A stretch of 64,000 bases of DNA, taken from positions 62,001-126,000 of the forward strand of contig JALHRR010000003.1 in assembly GCA_022841345.1 (NCBI GenBank). Direction: 5' to 3'. Origin of the DNA: Saprospiraceae bacterium. GTDB taxonomy: Bacteria; Bacteroidota; Bacteroidia; Chitinophagales; Saprospiraceae. Below the pieces are notes generated by a model. The model was not told the origin of the DNA and ran no database searches. It worked only from the letters and a program-made list of their open reading frames with translations. Made by a program: the position numbers and the translations under genes. Below are positions 20,701 to 28,276 of this stretch, piece by piece (position 1 is the stretch's first letter; every line of letters starts with the position of its first letter).

Positions 20701-22734
20701 TGGATTAAAAGTAAATCGTTCACCATAACTTTTTTCCGGAGTATGAACATTTCCGACACTGCAACCCAAGGCCAGAAATACAGGGTATTTTCCTTTGTTT
20801 TGTATTTGCGCGAAATTATCAATATTGAAATCGATAGTTGTACTTCCTGAATGTCCCAAAAAAGACAAAAGGCTAATTCCTCCATTGATCAAGCCATAAA
20901 TTTCCTGAGGAACATTTCCTTCAACAGGGTCTGATGATAATTTGGCATATGCAAATAGATTAGCTGCAAAAGAATTGCTTTCCAGTTCATTTCCTATTCT
21001 TTCCATTATCCCTTTCAACTGCGCCTGCTCCGCTGCCGATGTCCCTCCACTCAAATGCAACACCCGCTTCTGCCAAAAACGATCTGCTTCTGCAATCGGA
21101 TAGCGTTGTGCATTTTCGTATTCTATTACCTTGTCGAGATATACCCGGATATCTTCCCCATTCACAGCAGGGATGCGGCCCAGGGAATACAGCGGATAAA
21201 CGGACTGATCTCCACAGACCAGCAACATATCCGCTCCGGGGCCCCCGAAGGTGGGAACAAAAAAACTGCTTGCTGCTGCAGCCACTTGTGCCGGTGTGCG
21301 CAATGCGCGGAAATCACGCCCCTTACCCAACAATAAAATGTGTTCTACAGGCGCCGCATTTTTGTGCAGGTAATGGAAAAAATTGCGCAAGGCTATGAAA
21401 TGACGGTCTACTCCCCATCCAAACTGATCATATATCTGTCGAACATCCGCCACTGTGACATTGAATGATCCCCCATCTGAAGAACTTCTGTAATCTGCAT
21501 ATGACTGCACCTGCCCATTTCCCACAGCTCCATTGATCAATTCCTCATGGCTTAGAATGAGATAGTTGCCTGTATTTGCTGTATAATTTTCGAAAGTAAT
21601 GGGAAGAATTTGAGGGACAACTTTGAACCCGGTGCTGAGACCCAGCACAAGTGTCGAAGCCTCTGATGGAGAATACCCGAAGGTCACAGTTCCGGCTGAA
21701 GACTCAGTCTGTACAGCACGATTTGTCTGAGGATCGAGCAACCAGGCCTCTTGTGTGGCAACATTTAATCCGGTCCAGACTATCTGTTGTTTTCCACTCC
21801 AATTGGGTTTCCAACTTTTGAATAATCCGTTGTTTAGCTGAAATAGCGAAGGATAGCGCAGAGAAGCAATTCCCAGACTATATCTATTTTCTGCTACACC
21901 CAGGCGATTAAAATTAAACTTATTCTGAGTTGTAAGTTCAGCAGTGGGAATAGCGTATTTTTTAGAAATGAAATTGAAATTGTTGAAAGTAAGTGTTTCC
22001 AGCTCCTTGTCATTGAACAACAATTGCAATTCATGATCCCTGGAATTATTACTTGCCAGACGAATTTCCAGCTGTGCATCCGGACCCTGTGCATAGAAAA
22101 AAGGTGTCGGAAGATTTGCCTGAGCATTCACTACTGCAGCACCGGCAAATCCTTCACCGGCACTAAAACGACTCAAACTGCCGGCACCATTGGGGCGCTT
22201 GATATAGGAAACTGTCTCTCTGTAAACAATCTCATCCATGAAGTACAATTCAGGATCGGGAAGATTCTGCAAATCATTGGGCACCATCTCATATCTCAAT
22301 CCGGGAGTCTCGTTCCATGTCAGAAAATATGCCGCTGTATCATTGACAAGGCTATATCCCGGATTCAACATATCAGCTTCTCCGTTAGCAAACAGGAAAG
22401 AATCCATTTCAGAGCGATTCGGCAAACCATAAAACAGCAAATAATCTGCATCCGTCAACGTTCCGCTATTGCTTACATAGATTGGAACCTGAACGCCCCT
22501 GCTGATGAGCTGGAGCAATCTGCCTTCCGTTTCTTCCACCGGAAAACCTGCCAATCGCAGTTCGCTCATACTCACTTTATAAACAGCTTCTTCTGCCACT
22601 TTCAGCTTGTAATAGCGCTGATTATAACGGATCCACTCATTACCGTAGATAGTATCCCCATTCATGGTCATCTGCGCCTGCAGCTGCAAGCTCCAAAAAC
22701 CCCAAACGAAGATCAAAGTCAAAATTATTCTCAT
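17749..22734 (-). CDS. porU2: PorU2-like type IX secretion sortase (peptidase family C25)
   Basis: A 1661-residue secreted protein with a signal peptide (residues 1-20). The gingipain-type C25 catalytic domain spans about 400-720: LLLVCGDQSVYPLYSLGRIP, the catalytic His628 in SFLGHSGSTTIDF and catalytic Cys658 in FLALGCSVGN. The spacing matches PorU (His657, Cys690 in Porphyromonas). After it come about 800 residues of beta domains (fibronectin- and CARDB-like), ending in a FlgD/T9SS-like domain with NYPNPFS and WDGRDAYGNQLANGVYIYR. PorU removes the sorting signal of T9SS cargo and attaches the cargo to A-LPS on the cell surface. The length fits the longer PorU2 group rather than PorU. First gene of the Wzm/Wzt run. 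Confidence 0.85.
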   Translation of the reverse strand: MRIILTLIFVWGFWSLQLQAQMTMNGDTIYGNEWIRYNQRYYKLKVAEEAVYKVSMSELRLAGFPVEETEGRLLQLISRGVQVPIYVSNSGTLTDADYLLFYGLPNRSEMDSFLFANGEADMLNPGYSLVNDTAAYFLTWNETPGLRYEMVPNDLQNLPDPELYFMDEIVYRETVSYIKRPNGAGSLSRFSAGEGFAGAAVVNAQANLPTPFFYAQGPDAQLEIRLASNNSRDHELQLLFNDKELETLTFNNFNFISKKYAIPTAELTTQNKFNFNRLGVAENRYSLGIASLRYPSLFQLNNGLFKSWKPNWSGKQQIVWTGLNVATQEAWLLDPQTNRAVQTESSAGTVTFGYSPSEASTLVLGLSTGFKVVPQILPITFENYTANTGNYLILSHEELINGAVGNGQVQSYADYRSSSDGGSFNVTVADVRQIYDQFGWGVDRHFIALRNFFHYLHKNAAPVEHILLLGKGRDFRALRTPAQVAAAASSFFVPTFGGPGADMLLVCGDQSVYPLYSLGRIPAVNGEDIRVYLDKVIEYENAQRYPIAEADRFWQKRVLHLSGGTSAAEQAQLKGIMERIGNELESNSFAANLFAYAKLSSDPVEGNVPQEIYGLINGGISLLSFLGHSGSTTIDFNIDNFAQIQNKGKYPVFLALGCSVGNVHTPEKSYGERFTFNPNKGAIAFIASSGLGYPSILENYSRKFYEYFGNPSKSNIGTTLMEVHREFSGTGNRLFQEQLEQTTINGDPALKLNIQEGPDFTFDYSTAKIQEGSINITQDSFHFSVDMINIGSGITDSVEIQIDHEFPDGTIDSKLIKIAGIGYRNQLSLKLPVRGDKSLGVNILKIKIDPQLLIPEKPDTDARENNTLQNNLNQEGFRFFIFGINASPAFPPNLALLKNPDITLTAFTGNLFAPEKDYVFEIDTIQSFSSDWKERTKIKSRGGVIRWKPDSPLQNFNTYYWRVSSDSISADETYNWENASFSISFDEGEGLSMRHHDQLRKLNNPSLALNDANVWELGTLNRGLEIKNAIYIGVSLPTGAIDGFNFGSMFPFNVLSEGVIVQVIDPETGLHWRNPPGGRFGALNTTASTNMLTFPFNTKLRPQRDSLLKLLNEIVPDGHPVVIYSILRTAASSFAPEEWAADSLDNNGLNLFNILENEGIQSLRSLENEGSKTFLAAYIKGEKVLYDEVVSQPNDVLDFLFPYQERQARGSVKWESGAGLQQIDSIKWKITPSVLSENDTVKVKITGADIDGQVVFSEIIQQEHEHFLLLDSSLEISTLELELESYNAGRITGQLKSWSIIGGGLPDLLIYNKEKDFTIIDTIPEGQLYKLQLVAENVGWLASDSSWLTIRLRQNNEIVKEYSVRINPMNPFSPQTINQDVETLNLNGLVQVELYINQTRELRESRYNNNFSTFLFYVEGDARNPLLRAYFDGIEIMDGDLVSAKPEIKISLLDENQYKLLQDTSLFVIQLLVPGSTAWTDISFSSSELLFIPAEEGKKNEASIIYKPEFLLDGDYHLRVSGRDASGNSSGTQAFQKRFQVITRQMISSLLNYPNPFSTQTRFLYTLTGSDSPEFFKIQIYTVGGQLVREIDHLEIGPLKVGTHLTDFVWDGRDAYGNQLANGVYIYRMHSKNSSREDVDHYETRSDEFSTNGWSKMVILR

Positions 22735-23064
22735 CAGTTAATGCGCTCTTACTTATCTCAAGTTGAATACAACAGCTTTATATACGTCGAAATTGTATGA
22801 AATTAAGAATGGATATTGAAAAAAACAGATCCATCAGGACTATTCCGGTTCCCTTTTTCATTTCTCAAAATCTTGTCATTCACAAAATTAGAGAAATTAC
22901 CCGTATTAACGGAAGCAAAGGAAACAGGGTTTGTGAACTTTGGAAGAAATGGTATAATTTATCCTTAGTTTGGCAATTGCATGAAGGAAAGCATTGATGC
23001 ACCTCTTTAAAATAATACTCACCCTACATCTGAATAGTGCCATTAGCTCGTATATTGCCAGCAT
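22735..23064. other. Divergent intergenic region
   Basis: 330 bases between the sortase operon and the DUF2064 gene. It must hold promoters for both directions, but I see no clear TAnnTTTG match and no convincing small gene; a 66-codon open frame (22797-22997) has no protein-like features. Confidence 0.4.
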
Positions 23065-23766
23065 ATGATGAATCCCGATTGCGGTAGTGCCATTTTGTTT
23101 TTCTCTCTTTCGCCTGAAGTCCAGACGCAGCAGAAGCAATGGAAAGGTGTTAGTAAGGCATTAGCCAGAAAAACGCATGCCAGATTATTTCAGCACACAT
23201 CAGCGATCATTTCAAAATCAGGACTTCCCTGTATTCATTCTGATGAGCATAATCAGGTAGGACTTGATTTTGGCTCAAAACTGGGCAATGCTGTGGAATC
23301 CGTATTCTCCCAGGGATATTCATCTGTTATTGTTTTAGGAAATGATTGTCCTGAATTGAATCAGGAGATTCTGAAATCTGCCATTCTGGAATTGAAAACA
23401 AACAAATTAGTTGTTGGTCCGTCTCAATCCGGTGGTGTTTATTTAATGGGATTTCATGCATCAAATTTTGACAAAGAAAATTTTCAAAATCTCCCCTGGC
23501 AAAACAAACAACTACAAAACTCCCTGCTGGAATATTTTCATAGGGAAATTAACGAAGTTGCCTTTTTGCCATTCCTTGCAAACCTCAACCAATATGAGGA
23601 GCTTTCATTTTTTACAGGAATAAAAAGTATTTGTAAAAACATCATACAAGTTTTTGAAGCACTTATTCAATGTTTTTTCAAAAATGAAAACAAGTATTAC
23701 AAACTGATCCATTCCTGCTACCACTCACACCCACATCCTCTCAGGGGTCCGCCGGCAAGCTGCTGA
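23065..23766 (+). CDS. DUF2064 (TIGR04282-type) nucleotide-sugar-transferase-like protein
   Basis: A 233-residue protein with the GT-A-like fold of the DUF2064/TIGR04282 family, named after arsenosugar-linked members. It has GLDFGSKLGNAVESVFSQG, the signature VIVLGNDCPELNQEIL near residue 95, and VVGPSQSGGVYLMGF. The biochemical role of the wider family is unsettled. No arsenic genes are nearby. The last ~18 residues (His/Pro/Ser-rich) are encoded by CACTCACACCC-type sequence like the low-complexity spacers, so the end of the protein seems to have grown into such a spacer. The TonB-dependent receptor follows 64 bases later. Confidence 0.75.
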   Translation: MMNPDCGSAILFFSLSPEVQTQQKQWKGVSKALARKTHARLFQHTSAIISKSGLPCIHSDEHNQVGLDFGSKLGNAVESVFSQGYSSVIVLGNDCPELNQEILKSAILELKTNKLVVGPSQSGGVYLMGFHASNFDKENFQNLPWQNKQLQNSLLEYFHREINEVAFLPFLANLNQYEELSFFTGIKSICKNIIQVFEALIQCFFKNENKYYKLIHSCYHSHPHPLRGPPASC

Positions 23767-23830
23767 AAATAGTTTAATCGGGATTTCATTTTACAACTTA
23801 CTGTTTTTCAACAGCTTTAATTTTCATTTC

Positions 23831-26824
23831 ATGAAGCAATATTTACTTATTTGCTGTACAATCTTTTTTTCTACTTATACTTTTTCTCAAAATATTCTGG
23901 AGGTCAAAGTTCTTTCATTGGCAGACAACCTTCCGGTAGCCAATCAAATGATTTACATCCAGCAAAGTGCTAGCACGCAAAGGGACTCTGTCATTTCAGA
24001 TGAGGCAGGACTGGCCATTTTTGAAGGTATTAGCACCGGAACTATCCTGAGTATTTTTTCGGAAGACGGAGAAATTTTCCAGGCAAGCACCCTGCCGAAT
24101 ATCCGGCAGCGTGAAGGAAAAGTATCCGTAGAAATAAAATTGCCAACTTCCCTGAGCGGGGTTTTTGGAGAAGTCTTGATTTCAAGCACTTCACTTGTCA
24201 GGATGAATACCGAAAATGCAGCAGTTTCAGGGCAAGTCAGCAAACTGGAATTGCAAAGAATGCCTATTGAAGGCAGAGATATCACCCGTTCTCTTTACAG
24301 ACTTCCCAATGTCACACTCGCTGTTTTGGGCTATGCAGAAGGACCCAATATAAGCATCAATGGCCTCAATGGAATTTTCACCAATTATCTGATCGATGGT
24401 ATGGATAATAATGAGCGCTTTCTGGGCAATATGAAATTCAACACCCCCGTGGGTTTTGTAGAAAACGTCACAGTGCTGACCAATAATTACTCAGCTGAAT
24501 GGGGAAACACCAGCAATGGAATCGTAAACGTATTGTCCCGTTCAGGAAGTAATGAGTTTACAGGAGAAGTCTTTTACCTGACCCGCCCCGGATCTATTGT
24601 AGATGCACCATCATCTTTCGCCACGCTCGATTTATATGGCAATCCGGTGAAGGATGGCTTTCAGCGACATCAGACCGGAGTGTCGCTGGGCGGGCCGATT
24701 AAGAAAGATAAAACATTCTTTTTTGTTAATGTTGAGCAGACCTACGATATCAAAGACAACCTTCTAAACTCTCCGCTGCTGGGTGTGAATGAAGTTGTCA
24801 GGGGACAAAACCGATTTACTTACGGATCTGCCAAAATCGATCATATCTGGAAACCCGGCTGGAAAACTTCCCTTCGGGGACAAGTAGGGCGTATCTACAA
24901 TCAAAGGCAGGGCGGCGGTCTCGAAGGTGGTGTGCTTTTCCCTTCTGCCAGCTCGGCTCAGGACAATGAAACCTATCTTTTTGCACTGCGGAATCAATAC
25001 AAGATTAATGATAAATTGAGCGGGGAACTAAATTATTTGCACAGTTTCTTCCGCTGGAATTACCGTCAGCCTGTTAATGATTCTACACCTTCAGTAACTA
25101 TTCAGGACCCTACCGGTGTTCAGATAGCAATTGTGGGACAATCAGGAGCTATTTTTGACGATTTTGAATATACACATCAACTCCAGAAAAAGTGGCTGTA
25201 TCGAACAGGTAATCACTTGTTTAAAGCCGGTGCAGAATTTATCACCTCAGATTTTCAGCTATTGGGAGGAGGAAATCCATACGGGACTTATACAGTCAGG
25301 CTAAATCAGGATCAACTGGAACAAATGAGAGCACTCAATCGTGGTTCTGCATTGAATGTGCAGGATATTCCGCTGGATGTAAATGTGCTGACTTATGATA
25401 TTGAGTTGAGGCCTACATCCTTTGGTGCCAGACAGAACGTTATCAGTGCTTATCTTGAAGATCAGTGGGCTGTGAGTTCACGTCTTAATATAACGCTGGG
25501 AGCGAGATGGGACTACGATAATCTATCTAAAGCAGGCGGAACAAAAGGAGACTTTAACAATCTGGGGCCCAGGACCAGCTTCAATTATAAATTGGACAAC
25601 CGGACAGTAATCAGAGGTGGGTACGGAATTTACTATGACAAAATCAAGTACTCCGTTCACAGCGATGCACTGCAATTCAACAGCACTTCAGCAGACTACA
25701 GGCAGCAATTGCTGGAACTGCAAAAGCTGGGAGTGCTGGACCCAACAGCTGATCTGGACAAAATCACATTTCCCGGAAATATCAGAGGCACTTCACCCAA
25801 TGTGACTTACCTCAATGGCCCTTCCTCAGAAGAGTTGCAGGGACGACGTGACAGACAGTTCTCCAACAATCTCAGGATTTTAAATCCCAATGGTCTGCAA
25901 AATCCTTATTCCCACCAATTTGCACTGGGTTTCCAGAAGAAACTGAACGATGAACAGCTATTTATCTTTGATGCGGTGCATACACGGACCAATAATCTGT
26001 ATGTCATCAGAAATTTAAATTCCCCTACAAGCTGGACTTTTGATAATCCCGCAGATTTTGTAGTTCGACCACAAGCGGTTGCGGATTCTACCAGACCGGT
26101 TCCGATTTACAGGGATGCGGCTGGTTTTTATGCATTGGCCAATGATGGGCAGGATACTTTGAGAGGAATTGCAAGAAATGTATTCATGAGTGAATCTTCC
26201 GGCATTGCAAGATATACGGCATTGAATTTTATGTTGCAAAAATCAATTGGAGACGATAAGATAGGATATCGTTTCTTGTACACGCTTTCATGGACAAAGA
26301 GCACCACCAGCAGCATCAATACCAGAGCGCAGGATAATAATGACTTTGATGCCGAGTACGCCTGGGATGAAAATGACAGACGACATGTGATGACAGGAGT
26401 TTTGATGTACGAGCCGGTTAAGGGCCTGTTGATTTCGCCGGCAGTCCTGATCCAGAGCGGACAACCGGTGACGAGAGTAGCCAATGCTGCCGTCTACGGC
26501 ACCACTGATCTCAATGGAGACGGAGAAAGTTTTGGTCTTCCGGCAGACAGAATGCCGGGTGAACCCAAAAGCGGAGACAGACTTCCCTGGGCAACCACAT
26601 TTGACCTCTCTATCAGATATCAGATTAAATTGAGTGGCTCTAATATTATTGAAATCAGTGCCGACATATTTAATGTGTTCAATGCACAGAATTTTTCAGG
26701 ATACAATACCACCCGCGGTGTGAGCAATCTGAGTCAGGTAGGTCCTATGTCTTCCAATACATACAGATATTTGTCGGCAGCTCCACCGAGACAGTTTCAG
26801 TTTGGAGCGAGGTACATATTTTAG
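23831..26824 (+). CDS. TonB-dependent outer membrane receptor
   Basis: A 997-residue barrel protein with a signal peptide (1-19). It has an N-terminal carboxypeptidase-regulatory-like beta domain (about 22-110), a plug domain (about 120-250, with ISINGLNGIFTNYLIDGMDN and NYSAEWGNTSNGIVNVLSRSG), and a 22-strand barrel ending in FQFGARYIF with the terminal aromatic residue. This class imports large substrates such as siderophores, vitamins or glycans using TonB energy. No SusD partner is present, so it is not a SusCD glycan system. It resembles Oar-like receptors. The substrate is unknown. It may be cotranscribed with the DUF2064 gene. Confidence 0.88.
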   Translation: MKQYLLICCTIFFSTYTFSQNILEVKVLSLADNLPVANQMIYIQQSASTQRDSVISDEAGLAIFEGISTGTILSIFSEDGEIFQASTLPNIRQREGKVSVEIKLPTSLSGVFGEVLISSTSLVRMNTENAAVSGQVSKLELQRMPIEGRDITRSLYRLPNVTLAVLGYAEGPNISINGLNGIFTNYLIDGMDNNERFLGNMKFNTPVGFVENVTVLTNNYSAEWGNTSNGIVNVLSRSGSNEFTGEVFYLTRPGSIVDAPSSFATLDLYGNPVKDGFQRHQTGVSLGGPIKKDKTFFFVNVEQTYDIKDNLLNSPLLGVNEVVRGQNRFTYGSAKIDHIWKPGWKTSLRGQVGRIYNQRQGGGLEGGVLFPSASSAQDNETYLFALRNQYKINDKLSGELNYLHSFFRWNYRQPVNDSTPSVTIQDPTGVQIAIVGQSGAIFDDFEYTHQLQKKWLYRTGNHLFKAGAEFITSDFQLLGGGNPYGTYTVRLNQDQLEQMRALNRGSALNVQDIPLDVNVLTYDIELRPTSFGARQNVISAYLEDQWAVSSRLNITLGARWDYDNLSKAGGTKGDFNNLGPRTSFNYKLDNRTVIRGGYGIYYDKIKYSVHSDALQFNSTSADYRQQLLELQKLGVLDPTADLDKITFPGNIRGTSPNVTYLNGPSSEELQGRRDRQFSNNLRILNPNGLQNPYSHQFALGFQKKLNDEQLFIFDAVHTRTNNLYVIRNLNSPTSWTFDNPADFVVRPQAVADSTRPVPIYRDAAGFYALANDGQDTLRGIARNVFMSESSGIARYTALNFMLQKSIGDDKIGYRFLYTLSWTKSTTSSINTRAQDNNDFDAEYAWDENDRRHVMTGVLMYEPVKGLLISPAVLIQSGQPVTRVANAAVYGTTDLNGDGESFGLPADRMPGEPKSGDRLPWATTFDLSIRYQIKLSGSNIIEISADIFNVFNAQNFSGYNTTRGVSNLSQVGPMSSNTYRYLSAAPPRQFQFGARYIF

Positions 26825-27012
26825 CAGACGGGTGTCGTTGATTCGGTTAAAGGTTTAATCGAAGTGGGGGTTAGGGTTAAGTGTGTGGTGTGGGTTCGTT
26901 AAAGCGTTGAGGCGGTTATGCGTTGAGTCGGAGTGTGTGTTTGAGTTGTGAGTGCGGTGTGTGGATCGTTAAAGTGTTGTAAAAACACAGCCCATTGAGG
27001 CACTGGCAATAG

Positions 27013-27032
27013 TCACGTTGCATGCAACGTGA
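27013..27032. repeat. 20-bp perfect palindrome
   Basis: TCACGTTGCATGCAACGTGA is fully self-complementary. From memory, the core ACGTTGCATGCAACGT occurs as an intergenic palindrome in many Bacteroidota and cyanobacterial genomes. Confidence 0.7.
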
Positions 27033-27097
27033 TGGATTTGAAGATAGAATGTTCGTTTAAAGCTCGCAGTAAAACGGGGTGTGCGCTAGAGTGGCGC

Positions 27098-27143
27098 AAA
27101 TTCAATGTAGGGGCGATTCATGAATCGCCCCTACATTGAATTT
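27098..27143. repeat. 46-bp perfect palindrome
   Basis: The sequence from 27098 to 27120 is exactly complementary to 27121-27143. The centre is GGGGCGATTCATGAATCGCC, inside GTAG...CTAC and TTCAAT/ATTGAA flanks. With no loop it could form a cruciform. It resembles known dispersed intergenic palindromes with GTAGGGGC ends; mobility is inferred, not shown. Confidence 0.8.
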
Positions 27144-27169
27144 CGATACTTGCCTGCCCTTTGTTTGCG

Positions 27170-27222
27170 CTAGCTGTCACCCGGGCTTGGCGCAGCCATG
27201 CCGGGGCGACACCCGTGAAAGG
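27170..27222. repeat. Imperfect inverted repeat with GGCGCAGCC core
   Basis: The arms TGTCACCCGGGC (about 27174-27185) and GCCGGGGCGACA (about 27202-27213) are complementary with mismatches. The centre carries the tri-loop hairpin tggc-gca-gcca. This is a style of dispersed element seen elsewhere in Bacteroidota (from memory). Confidence 0.4.
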
Positions 27223-27283
27223 TCAAAAGCCCGTTAAGTCACCAACAATTGAAAAACGATTTCAGACAAAACAAACGAAGAAT

Positions 27284-28276
27284 ATGCATATAGACAAAAA
27301 CAACAGCGAACAAATAGCCTTATATCTGAGGGCCAGAGGTTTGATATATGAAAATGAATACGTTGAATCTGTTGAGAAAGCAGGAGAAGGAAATATGAAT
27401 TATACACTGCGGGTCAAAACCTCAGATAAAAGCCTTATTCTGAAACAAGCTCGTCCGTATGTAGAAAAATATCCTTCTATCCCTGCTCCAGTTGAAAGGG
27501 CATCCATGGAAGCAGCTTTTTATACAACGGCTGCACTATGGCCCGTCACTGCAGCTCATTTGCCACGACTCATTGATTTCGATGAAGAGGAACATATTCA
27601 GGTGATCGAAGATCTGGGAGAAGGCAGGGATTTTACGCAATATTATCTGCCAAACCGGCCCTTTCCGCTGAAAGAACTGGAGATTTTGCTGGATTTCCTG
27701 AAAGCGTTACATACAAACAGCAGGACAAGTAAGATGGCGCCGGACTTTACAAACATGGCGATGCGTGAGCTCAACCATTTTCATATGTATGTATTTCCTT
27801 TTGATGGGCAAAATGGATTTGATCTGGATGGAATTCAACCGGGATTAAAAAAACTGGCAGTTGAATATCTTTTTGAAAATGAGAAATTGAAAGAAAAGAT
27901 TCGTCTATTGGGAAATTGCTATTTGACCCGGGGAGAAACTTTACTGCATGGGGACTTCTTTCCGGGGAGCTGGTTGCAGACGGATAAAGGGGTATTTGTA
28001 ATTGACCCTGAATTTTGCTTTCGGGGATTTCCGGAATTTGATCTGGGAGTATTGCATGCACATTTGATATTTTGCGGAATGAAATGGGAGGAAGCAAGCA
28101 TACACCTCGAGCTTGGATATCCAGATCATTCCCTGCAATTGATGCAAGCTGTTTCTGCTGCTGAAATCCTGAGACGTTGGTACGGTGTAGCTCAGCTGCC
28201 CACAGTATTCAGCATTCAGGAAAAGGCTGAATGGACAGCATTTTTAACTGATTTTTTAATCACAACAGAACTATGA
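27284..28276 (+). CDS. Phosphotransferase, methylthioribose kinase-like
   Basis: A 330-residue kinase of the APH/choline-kinase fold. Its motifs resemble methylthioribose kinase MtnK: EKAGEGNMNYTLRV (nucleotide loop), LILKQARPYVEKYPSIPAPVERA, LHGDFFPGS with the catalytic HGD at 222-224, and FVIDPEFCFRGFPEFDLG with the metal-binding DPEF at 241-244. MtnK phosphorylates 5-methylthioribose, released from methylthioadenosine. The frame opens at 27161, but ATG 27284 fits the family and avoids repeat DNA. Its stop overlaps the start of the nucleoside-hydrolase gene (ATGA), so the two are likely made together. The substrate may be methylthioribose or another ribose derivative. Confidence 0.75.
   Translation: MHIDKNNSEQIALYLRARGLIYENEYVESVEKAGEGNMNYTLRVKTSDKSLILKQARPYVEKYPSIPAPVERASMEAAFYTTAALWPVTAAHLPRLIDFDEEEHIQVIEDLGEGRDFTQYYLPNRPFPLKELEILLDFLKALHTNSRTSKMAPDFTNMAMRELNHFHMYVFPFDGQNGFDLDGIQPGLKKLAVEYLFENEKLKEKIRLLGNCYLTRGETLLHGDFFPGSWLQTDKGVFVIDPEFCFRGFPEFDLGVLHAHLIFCGMKWEEASIHLELGYPDHSLQLMQAVSAAEILRRWYGVAQLPTVFSIQEKAEWTAFLTDFLITTEL

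Larger units (their letters stand above)
26825..27283. other. Gene-free region with palindromes and GT-rich low-complexity DNA
   Basis: About 460 bases. The first half (26850-26985) is strand-biased GT-rich DNA with recurrent GTGTGTGG and TCGTTAAAG words. The second half holds two perfect palindromes and an imperfect inverted repeat, listed separately. The kinase frame can be extended upstream to 27161 but this runs into the repeats, so no coding is inferred here. Confidence 0.5.

Noticed and set aside
22797-22997. Small plus-strand open frame in the sortase/DUF2064 spacer
   Set aside because: No family pattern, no start context, and it occupies the region needed for divergent promoters.
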